Part shown: positions 1 to 6,122 of the stretch, piece after piece
Layout of the letters: every line of letters begins with the position of its first letter
Numbering within the stretch: the first letter of the stretch is position 1
NCBI GenBank assembly: GCA_947489925.1
Contig: CANLFK010000015.1
Span: forward strand, 1-21,558
From: Candidatus Caenarcanales bacterium
GTDB lineage: Bacteria > Cyanobacteriota > Vampirovibrionia > Caenarcaniphilales > Caenarcanaceae
DNA: 21,558 nt
Direction of reading: 5' to 3'
Position numbers and translations under genes: made by a program
Notes under the pieces: generated by a model
Told to the model about the DNA's origin: nothing
Database searches by the model: none
The model's input: the letters and a program-made list of their open reading frames with translations, nothing else

Positions 1-48
1 GAGTTTGAAGACCTAAAAAACGGAAAGACCCACAGAAAAGCACTTTAA
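1..48 (+). CDS. 3' end of an unidentified gene (partial)
   Basis: The first frame is open from the window edge to a TAA at 46-48 and reads EFEDLKNGKTHRKAL. It is charged and protein-like, but only 15 codons are visible, so no family can be named. It would converge on the Fur-family gene. The 45 bp between the two stops holds no clear terminator hairpin. It could be a chance open stretch. Confidence 0.3.
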   Translation, partial: EFEDLKNGKTHRKAL

Positions 49-93
49 AAAGTCATGATAGTTTTTAACAAATAATTTGATTTATTTTCAGCT

Positions 94-612
94 TTAACGG
101 CGATGTTCAGTTGATTTTAAACCATTAGTTTCATTTTCAAAGTGCAAACATTTTCCTAAGATTTTCAGCTCTACATCGTGAATTTCAACATTATAGTTTT
201 TAGCTATTTCCAAAGCCAAACGATTAACTTCTAAACTAGAAAATTCAATGGTTTTATTGCAATTCAAACAAACAATATGGTGGTGAGGTTCATCACTGCC
301 TGAAGCTAATTCATAATGTTTATGTCCTTCAGCCAAATCAACTTCTCTTAAAACGCCCATCAAATATAAAGTTTTAACCGTGCGATAAACAGTAGCCAAA
401 GAGACATTTAATTTATTTGTTTCACTTAAAACTTTAAAAACATCTTCTGGGCTAAGGTGCAAGCCACTGTCAGCTTTAAAAAAAACATCTAAAATATATT
501 CTCTCTGGGGCGTTAGTCTTGAACCGCTATCTCGCAGTTTTTTGTAAATTTCTTCGAGGGAAATATTGGAAGCTTTTTGCTCAATTGGCTTCATGGTAGT
601 AGTTATTGACAT
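94..612 (-). CDS. Fur-family metal- or peroxide-responsive transcriptional regulator
   Basis: This is a 172-aa Fur-superfamily repressor. The N-terminal winged helix contains the family phrase RLTPQREYIL (about 32-41) and the recognition helix VSLATVYRTVKTL (70-82). The dimerisation/metal half has GHKHYE (96-101), HHHIVCLNC (110-118, with C115 and C118) and H145-D146. The usual second CxxC of the structural zinc site is reduced to C155-L-H157, so the fourth ligand may be histidine or absent. The N-terminus carries about 18 extra residues before the first helix. The gene starts 2 nt after the stop of the upstream small gene on the same strand, so the two are probably one transcript. Sequence alone does not separate Fur, Zur and PerR types. 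The ATG start has no visible Shine-Dalgarno sequence. Confidence 0.9.
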   Translation of the reverse strand: MSITTTMKPIEQKASNISLEEIYKKLRDSGSRLTPQREYILDVFFKADSGLHLSPEDVFKVLSETNKLNVSLATVYRTVKTLYLMGVLREVDLAEGHKHYELASGSDEPHHHIVCLNCNKTIEFSSLEVNRLALEIAKNYNVEIHDVELKILGKCLHFENETNGLKSTEHRR

Positions 613-614
613 TT

Positions 615-950
615 TTATTTTTCTAAATCAAAGCGATTAAAAGAACCACTGCTAGATATTTCTTCTTGTGTATAAGATCCAGAATTGCGTGAAACATATT
701 CCAGTCTTCGTCTTTCTGCTTCAATAAAACTAGATGATTCGATAGTAATTAACTTAACTAAATGCAAAGGTATTAAATGCTGAGTATAAATATTTGCATC
801 AATCACATTATTATCATCACGACCATAACATTCAAGCTGTAAAAAGTCTGAACCCATATGCATTAAAAGCCCCGTTAAAAAACTTGCGTCTGGGAAATGA
901 ATCCTAACCCATTTTCCTTCTTTAGATTCTAATTTAGTTTTTAAGTTCAT
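615..950 (-). CDS. small conserved-looking protein of unknown function, operon with the Fur-family gene
   Basis: This is a 111-aa protein that I do not recognise. Residues about 12-45 alternate hydrophobic and polar residues, as in a small beta-barrel (GKWVRIHFPD, then SFLTGLLMHMGSDFLQLECY). The middle segment, HLIPLHLVKLITIE (about 58-71), is another likely strand. The C-terminal 35 residues are charged and Ser-rich and probably disordered. The pattern faintly recalls Sm/Hfq-like or SH3-like barrels, but this is only an impression. There is no signal peptide and no membrane segment. It is the first gene of a two-gene unit with the Fur-family regulator and diverges from recJ across a 142-bp AT-rich gap in which I see no certain promoter. 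Confidence 0.75.
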   Translation of the reverse strand: MNLKTKLESKEGKWVRIHFPDASFLTGLLMHMGSDFLQLECYGRDDNNVIDANIYTQHLIPLHLVKLITIESSSFIEAERRRLEYVSRNSGSYTQEEISSSGSFNRFDLEK

Positions 951-1092
951 AAGATGGTTTATTTATTAATTTTTAAGTGTTTTGAATAATTTGGGAAGTT
1001 TCTAACAAATATAAATCATTTAGCATTTTTGCTTATTTCCATTTTATCATTAGATATTAATTCTGATTTTTTGTTTTTATTTACATTTAATA

Positions 1093-3447
1093 ATGAGACA
1101 TTCTTTTTACCGTAAAAAATGGTCTCTTCCAGACTCAAAGCCTTCCGCTGATTTAAAAGAATTTTGCCAAGACGATTTAATTGCTAATTTTTTACAAGCT
1201 CGTAATATTAATACGCCCAGCGAGGCAAGTTATTATTTAGGCTCTGACAAACCAAGTTTTTCCGCTCCGAATCAGATTTTGGGTTTACAAAAAGCCGTTG
1301 AAAGAATTGAAAAAGCCATCACAGAGAAGCAAAACATTGTAATTTATGGTGATTATGATGTTGATGGCACAACTAGCACCGCTCTTTTGACCAGCACGCT
1401 TAAAATTTTAGGGGCAAATATTTCTTTTTATATTCCAAATCGCTTTTCTGAAGGTTATGGTTTAAATAGTAAAGCCGTCATCAAAATTAAATCGCAAAGA
1501 AAAGCCCATTTATTAATTACTTGCGACTGCGGAATTACAAATTTTGAAGAAGTTCAATTAGCTCAATCTTTGGGGCTAGATATTATTATCACCGATCATC
1601 ATTCTTTGCCAGACAATTTACCACCAGCTATTGCGATTTTAAACCCAAAGCAATTGCCACCTAATCATCCTTTGCATTGGCTACCTGGTGTTGGCGTAGT
1701 TTATAAATTAGCCGAAGAACTTTTTAACCGACATAATTTAAGCGAACAAATTAAACCTCTCTTAGATTTAGTAGCTTTAGGTATGATTGCTGATTTAGCA
1801 CCACTGAGAGCTGAAAATCGTTTATTAGTTTTAGAAGGTTTAAAAGTATTAGCCAAAACCGAAAGACCTGGTTTAAAAGCTTTATTGACTGAATGCGGTT
1901 GTCAATTGACAGATGAAGAAAGTATTGGTTTTGCAATGGCTCCTAGGATTAATGCGGCTGGACGATTACAAGATGCCAATCAAGCTGTTGAATTATTTTT
2001 GACTGAAGATTATGATCAAGCCCAGTCTTTGGCGGAAAATTTAACCACTCAAAACAAAGAAAGACAAGAATTATGCGAACAAATTTATTTAGAAGCCCTT
2101 GAAAAAATTGAAAAAGAAATTGATTTAGCTGAAATTTGTGTTTTAATGCTAAAAGACGATAAATGGCATCATGGAGTGGTTGGAATTGTAGCTTCTAGGT
2201 TGGTTGAAAAATTTCATTTACCTGTTTTATTAGCAGTTGAAGAAAATGGCTTAATTAAAGGTTCAGCACGGGGTATTCCAGCTATAGATTTATTTGAAGA
2301 AATTTCTAAGCACTCTGAATTATTGGGCAAATTTGGCGGACATAAAGCGGCGGCTGGTTTTAGCTTAAAAGCCGAAAATTGGATAACTTTTTGCCAAAGA
2401 ATGCAAGCTGAATTAAAAAAGAATTTGACTTCTACTGATTTGGAGGCGATTTTAAAAATTGATGCGGAATTGTCGAATGAACAAATGACTTTTGAAGAAT
2501 TAGACAAAATTTGGAATTTAGCTCCTTTTGGCATGGGATTTGAGAGACCAGTTTTTACACTAAAAGAAAATGCTCAAATCGTTGATATAAAGCCAATTGG
2601 TAAAAGTCAAGAACATAGTAAATTAACCATAAGAATTGGAGATAATAACTTTGAAGCTTTGCAATGGAGAGTATCTGCGAATAAATTTGCCCAAGCTAAA
2701 AAATTAGGGAAAATAGAATTGGCTTTTACGCCGAGCCGTAAGGTTTTTCGGGGACAGGAAAGTTTACAAATTGAAATTAAAGATTGGCGACTTCCCGTTC
2801 TTGATGAAGAAATTTTTGATTGTGAAATTGAAGATTGTCGAAATATAAAAATCAATTTTGATTTGACTGAAAGCTTAAAAGATGAAAATAATTTGATTTT
2901 TGCACAAGGTTTAAGTTTGCTTGAATTAAAAAATTTGAATTTAGGTTTAAATGACAAAGCTGAATTAATTGATAATATGAATGATTTGAAGGATCGAAAA
3001 ACTTGTAAAGATTTAATTTTTTGGTCAATTCCTTTAAGTTCAAATTCTTTAAAATTGAGTTTAAAAGATCTGAAATTTAAGCCGAAAAAAGTTGTTTTTT
3101 GTGGACAAAACCTGAAGCAAGAAATTGATTTAAAAACTTTTTTGCGAAATTTAGTTAATGTTTTAAAAAATAAAGTTCATAATCAAGAAAAAGAATTTGA
3201 AATAGTTTTACCGAACTTGGCTCTGGAATTGGAATCTTTGGAGGAAACTTGCTTGGAAGCTTTAAATATTTTGCAAGAAAGTGGAATTTTGTCTTTTAAA
3301 ATTGACGACAAAAACATTAAAATAAACCTTTCTGGCAAGCCCAAAAAACTTAAGCTAAATACTCAAAAATTACAAGCCAATATTTTAGCTGAGCATACAA
3401 TAAAGCAAAACCTGATTCAAACCCCACTTCACAATTTAATTCATTAA
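1093..3447 (+). CDS. recJ: single-stranded-DNA-specific exonuclease RecJ
   Basis: RecJ is a 5'-3' ssDNA exonuclease of the DHH family that acts in RecF-pathway recombination and mismatch/base-excision repair. The 784-aa product shows the DHH motifs in order: IYGDYDVDG (84-92, metal-binding aspartates), the CDCG block (144-147), TDHHS (167-171) and NP at 184-185. These are followed by the GMIADLAPL block (near 230-240) and the DHHA1 part with HGVVGIVASRLVE (near 355) and GGHKAAAGFSL (near 415). The OB-fold region and a roughly 190-residue Lys/Leu-rich C-terminal extension come last, making it longer than the ~580-aa E. coli enzyme but similar to long RecJ forms. apt begins 4 nt after its stop, so recJ and apt are probably cotranscribed. 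The ATG start has no SD. Confidence 0.97.
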   Translation: MRHSFYRKKWSLPDSKPSADLKEFCQDDLIANFLQARNINTPSEASYYLGSDKPSFSAPNQILGLQKAVERIEKAITEKQNIVIYGDYDVDGTTSTALLTSTLKILGANISFYIPNRFSEGYGLNSKAVIKIKSQRKAHLLITCDCGITNFEEVQLAQSLGLDIIITDHHSLPDNLPPAIAILNPKQLPPNHPLHWLPGVGVVYKLAEELFNRHNLSEQIKPLLDLVALGMIADLAPLRAENRLLVLEGLKVLAKTERPGLKALLTECGCQLTDEESIGFAMAPRINAAGRLQDANQAVELFLTEDYDQAQSLAENLTTQNKERQELCEQIYLEALEKIEKEIDLAEICVLMLKDDKWHHGVVGIVASRLVEKFHLPVLLAVEENGLIKGSARGIPAIDLFEEISKHSELLGKFGGHKAAAGFSLKAENWITFCQRMQAELKKNLTSTDLEAILKIDAELSNEQMTFEELDKIWNLAPFGMGFERPVFTLKENAQIVDIKPIGKSQEHSKLTIRIGDNNFEALQWRVSANKFAQAKKLGKIELAFTPSRKVFRGQESLQIEIKDWRLPVLDEEIFDCEIEDCRNIKINFDLTESLKDENNLIFAQGLSLLELKNLNLGLNDKAELIDNMNDLKDRKTCKDLIFWSIPLSSNSLKLSLKDLKFKPKKVVFCGQNLKQEIDLKTFLRNLVNVLKNKVHNQEKEFEIVLPNLALELESLEETCLEALNILQESGILSFKIDDKNIKINLSGKPKKLKLNTQKLQANILAEHTIKQNLIQTPLHNLIH

Positions 3448-3451
3448 AAAA

Positions 3452-4012
3452 ATGTCTAATTCAAATTTAAATTCAATTGAAAATACAATTTTAAGCTCAC
3501 TCAGAGATGTGCCAGATTTTCCTAAAAAGGGAATTATTTTCAAAGATATTACGCCAATTTTAAGCAATCCAATTATATTTGACCAAACTTTAACCGCTTT
3601 AGCAGAATTACTTAAACCTTTAAACTTAACTCATATAGCTGGAATTGAAGCTCGGGGTTTTATTTTTGGTGCTCCTTTAGCCCGTGAATTAAAATTACCG
3701 TTTGTCCCAATCCGCAAACCAGGCAAATTACCTTGGAAAAAACAAAGTATTTCTTATACGCTTGAATATGGCTCAGCTACCATTGAAATTCATGAAGACG
3801 CTTTGGGAGATAATCCAGAAAATTCACGAGTGGCTATGATTGATGATTTGCTTGCTACTGGCGGAACAACAAAAGCCGCTTGTCAATTAATTAAAGCCAT
3901 TGGCGGAAAAGTGGTAGTCGCAGCCTTTATTGTTGAGCTTGGCTTTTTAAACGGAAAAAATGTCTTAATTGATGAGGTTTCTGAAATTAAATCTTTAGCT
4001 TCGGTGAAATGA
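3452..4012 (+). CDS. apt: adenine phosphoribosyltransferase
   Basis: Apt converts adenine and PRPP to AMP and pyrophosphate in purine salvage, in the cytoplasm. The 186-aa protein is of usual length and has the Apt phrases DVPDFPKKGIIFKDITP (19-35), GIEARGFIFGAPLA (64-77) and PIRKPGKLPW (86-95). The PRPP-binding loop is VAMIDDLLATGGT (127-139). Its last 22 codons lie inside a 66-bp direct repeat whose second copy is 4.2 kb downstream. The stop overlaps the start of a DNA methyltransferase (ATGA). The tail after the repeat boundary (LNGKNVLIDEVSEIKSLASVK region) may therefore have come with the inserted island rather than being the original host end. The protein itself looks complete and functional. 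Confidence 0.97.
   Translation: MSNSNLNSIENTILSSLRDVPDFPKKGIIFKDITPILSNPIIFDQTLTALAELLKPLNLTHIAGIEARGFIFGAPLARELKLPFVPIRKPGKLPWKKQSISYTLEYGSATIEIHEDALGDNPENSRVAMIDDLLATGGTTKAACQLIKAIGGKVVVAAFIVELGFLNGKNVLIDEVSEIKSLASVK
3947..4012 (+). repeat. left direct repeat: 3' end of apt, left boundary of the island
   Basis: The 66 bp from TTAAACGG to the apt TGA recur at 8150-8214. The copies differ by one base in an A run (6 here, 5 there) and by two T-to-C changes (3970 versus 8172 and 3988 versus 8190). In the apt frame both substitutions are ATT-to-ATC and silent. Weaker similarity continues some 15 bp past the stop. The two copies bracket the methyltransferase and ABC-3C genes, like the attL/attR pair of an element integrating into the 3' end of a gene. 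Confidence 0.85.
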
Positions 4013-5046
4013 TAAAAACCGATAAAAATATATTACAAAATTATAGTTTTATTGATCTTTTTGCTGGAATTGGTGGTTTTCATTTAGCTTTAACTTCTAT
4101 GGGAGCAAAATGTTTATTCGCCTCGGAATGGGATAAATATGCAGCTGAAACTTATTGTCAAAATTTTAAGATAAAACCTAGCGGAGATATTACAAAAATA
4201 AATGAAAACAATATACCAAAACACGATATTTTATGCGGAGGATTTCCTTGTCAAGCTTTTTCAATTTCGGGTAAACAAAAAGGATTTGAAGATACGAGAG
4301 GAACTTTATTTTTTGATATTGCCCGAATAGTAAATTATCACCAGCCAAAAGTATTATTTTTAGAGAATGTTAAAAATTTAACCAAGCATGATGAAGGTAA
4401 AACTTTAAAAACTATTATTAAAACTTTAGAAGAATTAAACTATACAATTTTTACTAAAGTATTAAATAGTAGTAATTTTGGACTTCCGCAAAATAGAGAA
4501 AGAATTTATATTATTGCTTTTCATAATACTCTTGAATCAACTTCTTTCAACTTTCCAATCCCTACAAACGAGCCAATTTGTTTAGAAAATATTTTGGAAA
4601 ATCAACCTAAAAACGCTAAAATTATTGAAAGAAATGATATTCAAATTTACAAAAATTATACTGTTTCAAGTTCTTTATTTTCAGAAATTGAATTATTAAA
4701 TAAGCCCATTCAAATTGGCAAAGTCAATAAAGGAGGACAAGGAGAAAGAATTTACCATCCGCTAGGTCATGCAATTACACTTTCAGCATATGGCGGTGGT
4801 ATTGGAGCAAAGACTGGTTTATATTTAATAAATGGACAAATTAGAAAATTATCGCCCCGAGAATGTGCAAGAGTGCAAGGTTTCCCCGATGATTTTTTAA
4901 TAAATCCTATTGACTCGCAAGCATATAAACAATTTGGTAATAGCGTTTCAGTAAATGTTTTGCAATATATACTTCTTGAAATTAGTAAAATTTTAGAATT
5001 AAATTACTTAAAAAATACAAACAAAAAAGTTTTAGAATATGCGTAA
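4009..5046 (+). CDS. C5-cytosine DNA methyltransferase (Dcm family)
   Basis: This enzyme transfers a methyl group from S-adenosylmethionine to C5 of cytosine in a DNA target. The 345-aa protein has the m5C motifs in order: SAM-binding DLFAGIGGF (16-24), the catalytic loop GGFPCQAFS (77-85, C81 nucleophile), motif VI LENVKN (118-123), motif VIII QNRERIY (161-167), a target-recognition region about 180-270, motif IX RECARVQGFPDDF and motif X QFGNSVSVNV. The order is the standard, non-permuted one. No restriction endonuclease is adjacent, so it is an orphan or protects against a function elsewhere. Its start overlaps the apt stop as ATGA, so its translation probably depends on ribosomes finishing apt; it has no SD of its own. 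The target sequence cannot be read from the protein here. Confidence 0.95.
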   Translation: MIKTDKNILQNYSFIDLFAGIGGFHLALTSMGAKCLFASEWDKYAAETYCQNFKIKPSGDITKINENNIPKHDILCGGFPCQAFSISGKQKGFEDTRGTLFFDIARIVNYHQPKVLFLENVKNLTKHDEGKTLKTIIKTLEELNYTIFTKVLNSSNFGLPQNRERIYIIAFHNTLESTSFNFPIPTNEPICLENILENQPKNAKIIERNDIQIYKNYTVSSSLFSEIELLNKPIQIGKVNKGGQGERIYHPLGHAITLSAYGGGIGAKTGLYLINGQIRKLSPRECARVQGFPDDFLINPIDSQAYKQFGNSVSVNVLQYILLEISKILELNYLKNTNKKVLEYA

Positions 5047-5092
5047 GCAACAAATGATGGAAGAGAAGCTTTTTTTAGAGTGGTTTTGCTAA
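5039..5092 (+). other. 17-codon open frame overlapping the methyltransferase stop, possible gene remnant
   Basis: An ATG at 5039 overlaps the methyltransferase TAA and opens a frame reading MRKQQMMEEKLFLEWFC, which stops at 5090-5092. It contains a T7 run (5070-5076), a natural place for a frameshift. It could be the decayed start of a gene once coupled to the methyltransferase, for example a restriction partner, or pure chance. I see no continuation of convincing coding sequence in another frame. Confidence 0.2.
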
Positions 5093-5115
5093 TATTTACT
5101 TTTATTTAAGGTTTT

Positions 5116-5120
5116 GAGGA
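5116..5120 (+). promoter_or_regulatory. Shine-Dalgarno site deciding the start of the small membrane protein
   Basis: GAGGA lies 5 nt before the ATG at 5126. An in-frame TTG at 5114 would put the start inside this site, so the ATG is the better start and the protein has 79 rather than 83 residues. Confidence 0.6.
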
Positions 5121-5125
5121 ATTTT

Positions 5126-5365
5126 ATGAACATAGAAATTATTGAAAAAGTTGTATCGATAGGTTCAGGCATTGTTAGTATAATTGCCGCTTTTGTTTCT
5201 TGGTTGAAGGCAGAAGAAGCTAAAAAAGCCGTAATCGAAATTGGGAATTTAAAAATTGAAGTACAAAATAAAATTGAGAGTTTAAAAATCAACTCTTCTA
5301 GTAATAATAAATCTAATACTATTGGAAATAGTTCTTCAGGTAATAAGCAATCTATACAAGGATAA
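5126..5365 (+). CDS. small single-pass membrane protein with an Asn/Ser-rich tail, putative split ABC-3C effector
   Basis: This is a 79-aa protein with no name I can assign. Residues 9-27 (VVSIGSGIVSIIAAFVSWL) form one hydrophobic membrane helix with small residues at spaced positions. A charged amphipathic helix follows to about residue 57, then a tail of Asn, Ser, Gly and Gln (58-79). The tail's TIGNSSSGNKQSIQG lines up with KTGDNSSNNNQTINI at the head of the next protein. It is the first gene of the four-gene ABC-3C unit and is followed by the CTD protein after 8 nt. In known ABC-3C systems the effector domain is fused to the CTD on one chain. Here a membrane helix that could perturb the membrane is on its own chain, which suggests a split effector. 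That role is inference from position and shape. Confidence 0.7.
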   Translation: MNIEIIEKVVSIGSGIVSIIAAFVSWLKAEEAKKAVIEIGNLKIEVQNKIESLKINSSSNNKSNTIGNSSSGNKQSIQG

Positions 5366-5373
5366 TTTACTAC

Positions 5374-5886
5374 ATGAACGAATATTCAAATAAGACGGGT
5401 GATAACAGTAGTAATAATAATCAGACTATTAACATTAACAATTACAATCCAAATCGCCCCGTAGAAGTTGAAACGATTATGAAACTTATTGAATTTCTTA
5501 CTGAGGACAATAATTACAAAGAATTTGAAAAAGAATACAAAGTTGATCCAGCGGCAAAATTTAAAAATAGACTTAATGACCATGCAGAGTTTTTTATCAA
5601 AGAGTTTCAGTATCTATGTTCAAATACAAATTATCCTAAAGGTATAGTGGAAGTTAAAGAAGGATTAGATACAATAAAAATAGAAAGAATCAGAAAGTTT
5701 CTAATTATAAAAAGCAATCAATTACTATATGAAAAGGAAAATAACCCTAAAGAAGCTTTTGATGAGTTATGTCAATTTTTTGAAGGGAAGATTAAAGATA
5801 GAGAAAATATAGGCTCTGTCGCAATTAGGTTTTATTTGTTAGATGAATTAATTGGTTGTAATATATTTTCAGAGGAGATTAAATAA
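5374..5886 (+). CDS. ABC-3C C-terminal-domain (CTD) protein with an Asn-rich N-terminal strand
   Basis: This 170-aa protein sits where the CTD component of ABC-three-component systems is found, upstream of the middle component and the ATPase. Residues 1-28 are Asn-rich with alternating Gln/Thr/Ile (about 8-22, TGDNSSNNNQTININ), typical of a short beta-strand or oligomerisation tag. Residues about 30-170 are helical. They end in a block VAIRFYLLDELIGCNIF resembling the last helix of ABC-3C CTDs, where the CTD is thought to couple an effector to the middle component and ATPase. No catalytic motif is visible, so it seems to lack its own effector domain. The stop and the start of the next gene overlap as TAATG. 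AAGGA precedes the ATG with a long 11-nt gap. The CTD assignment rests mainly on context plus that C-terminal helix. Confidence 0.6.
   Translation: MNEYSNKTGDNSSNNNQTININNYNPNRPVEVETIMKLIEFLTEDNNYKEFEKEYKVDPAAKFKNRLNDHAEFFIKEFQYLCSNTNYPKGIVEVKEGLDTIKIERIRKFLIIKSNQLLYEKENNPKEAFDELCQFFEGKIKDRENIGSVAIRFYLLDELIGCNIFSEEIK
5871..5877 (+). promoter_or_regulatory. Shine-Dalgarno site of the middle component gene
   Basis: AGAGGAG lies 8 nt before the ATG at 5886, inside the end of the preceding gene. It is one of the strongest ribosome binding sites in the window and contrasts with the SD-less flanking genes. Confidence 0.65.
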
Positions 5887-6122
5887 TGTTACTTTCAAAA
5901 GATGAAAATCTGAAAACTAGCTCTGTTAATGTTGCTTACTTAATTTTAAAATTATTTAAGAATCAGAAAAATGAAAAGCTTTCTATATTTGAAATAACAG
6001 AACAGTTAAAAAAATATAAAGTCGAACATTATAGACAGATGTTTTGTGGTTTATCTCTTTTGTACTCTGTTGGATTGATAGATTTTTCTGAGCCTTATTT
6101 TTATTTGGTAGGACAATCATGA
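5886..6122 (+). CDS. ABC-3C middle component (type 6-like)
   Basis: This 78-aa all-helical, winged-helix-like protein fits the small middle components of ABC-three-component systems, best the MC6 type that accompanies DUF2326 ATPases. Visible are an N-terminal helix NVAYLILKLF (19-28), a middle helix FEITEQLKK, and the characteristic pattern FCGLSLLYSVGLIDF (53-67) followed by a short strand (YFYLVG). In the family model the middle component bridges the ATPase and the CTD/effector. It overlaps its upstream neighbour by 1 nt (TAATG) and the downstream ATPase by 4 nt (ATGA), so the three are probably translated as a coupled set with fixed stoichiometry. The subtype label is a family-pattern judgement. 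Confidence 0.7.
   Translation: MLLSKDENLKTSSVNVAYLILKLFKNQKNEKLSIFEITEQLKKYKVEHYRQMFCGLSLLYSVGLIDFSEPYFYLVGQS

Noticed and set aside
1041..1060. TTATCATTA upstream of recJ and the fur operon as a Fur box half-site
   Set aside because: It matches only about nine bases of the consensus in very AT-rich DNA and has no symmetric partner.
2214..3043. Open frames on the minus strand inside recJ
   Set aside because: They are shadows of a strongly supported RecJ frame and have low-complexity Phe/Leu/Ser composition.
5371..5440. Asn-rich start of the CTD protein as mere AT-codon drift
   Set aside because: Rejected as the full explanation, because the same ordered motif occurs in the preceding protein's tail.
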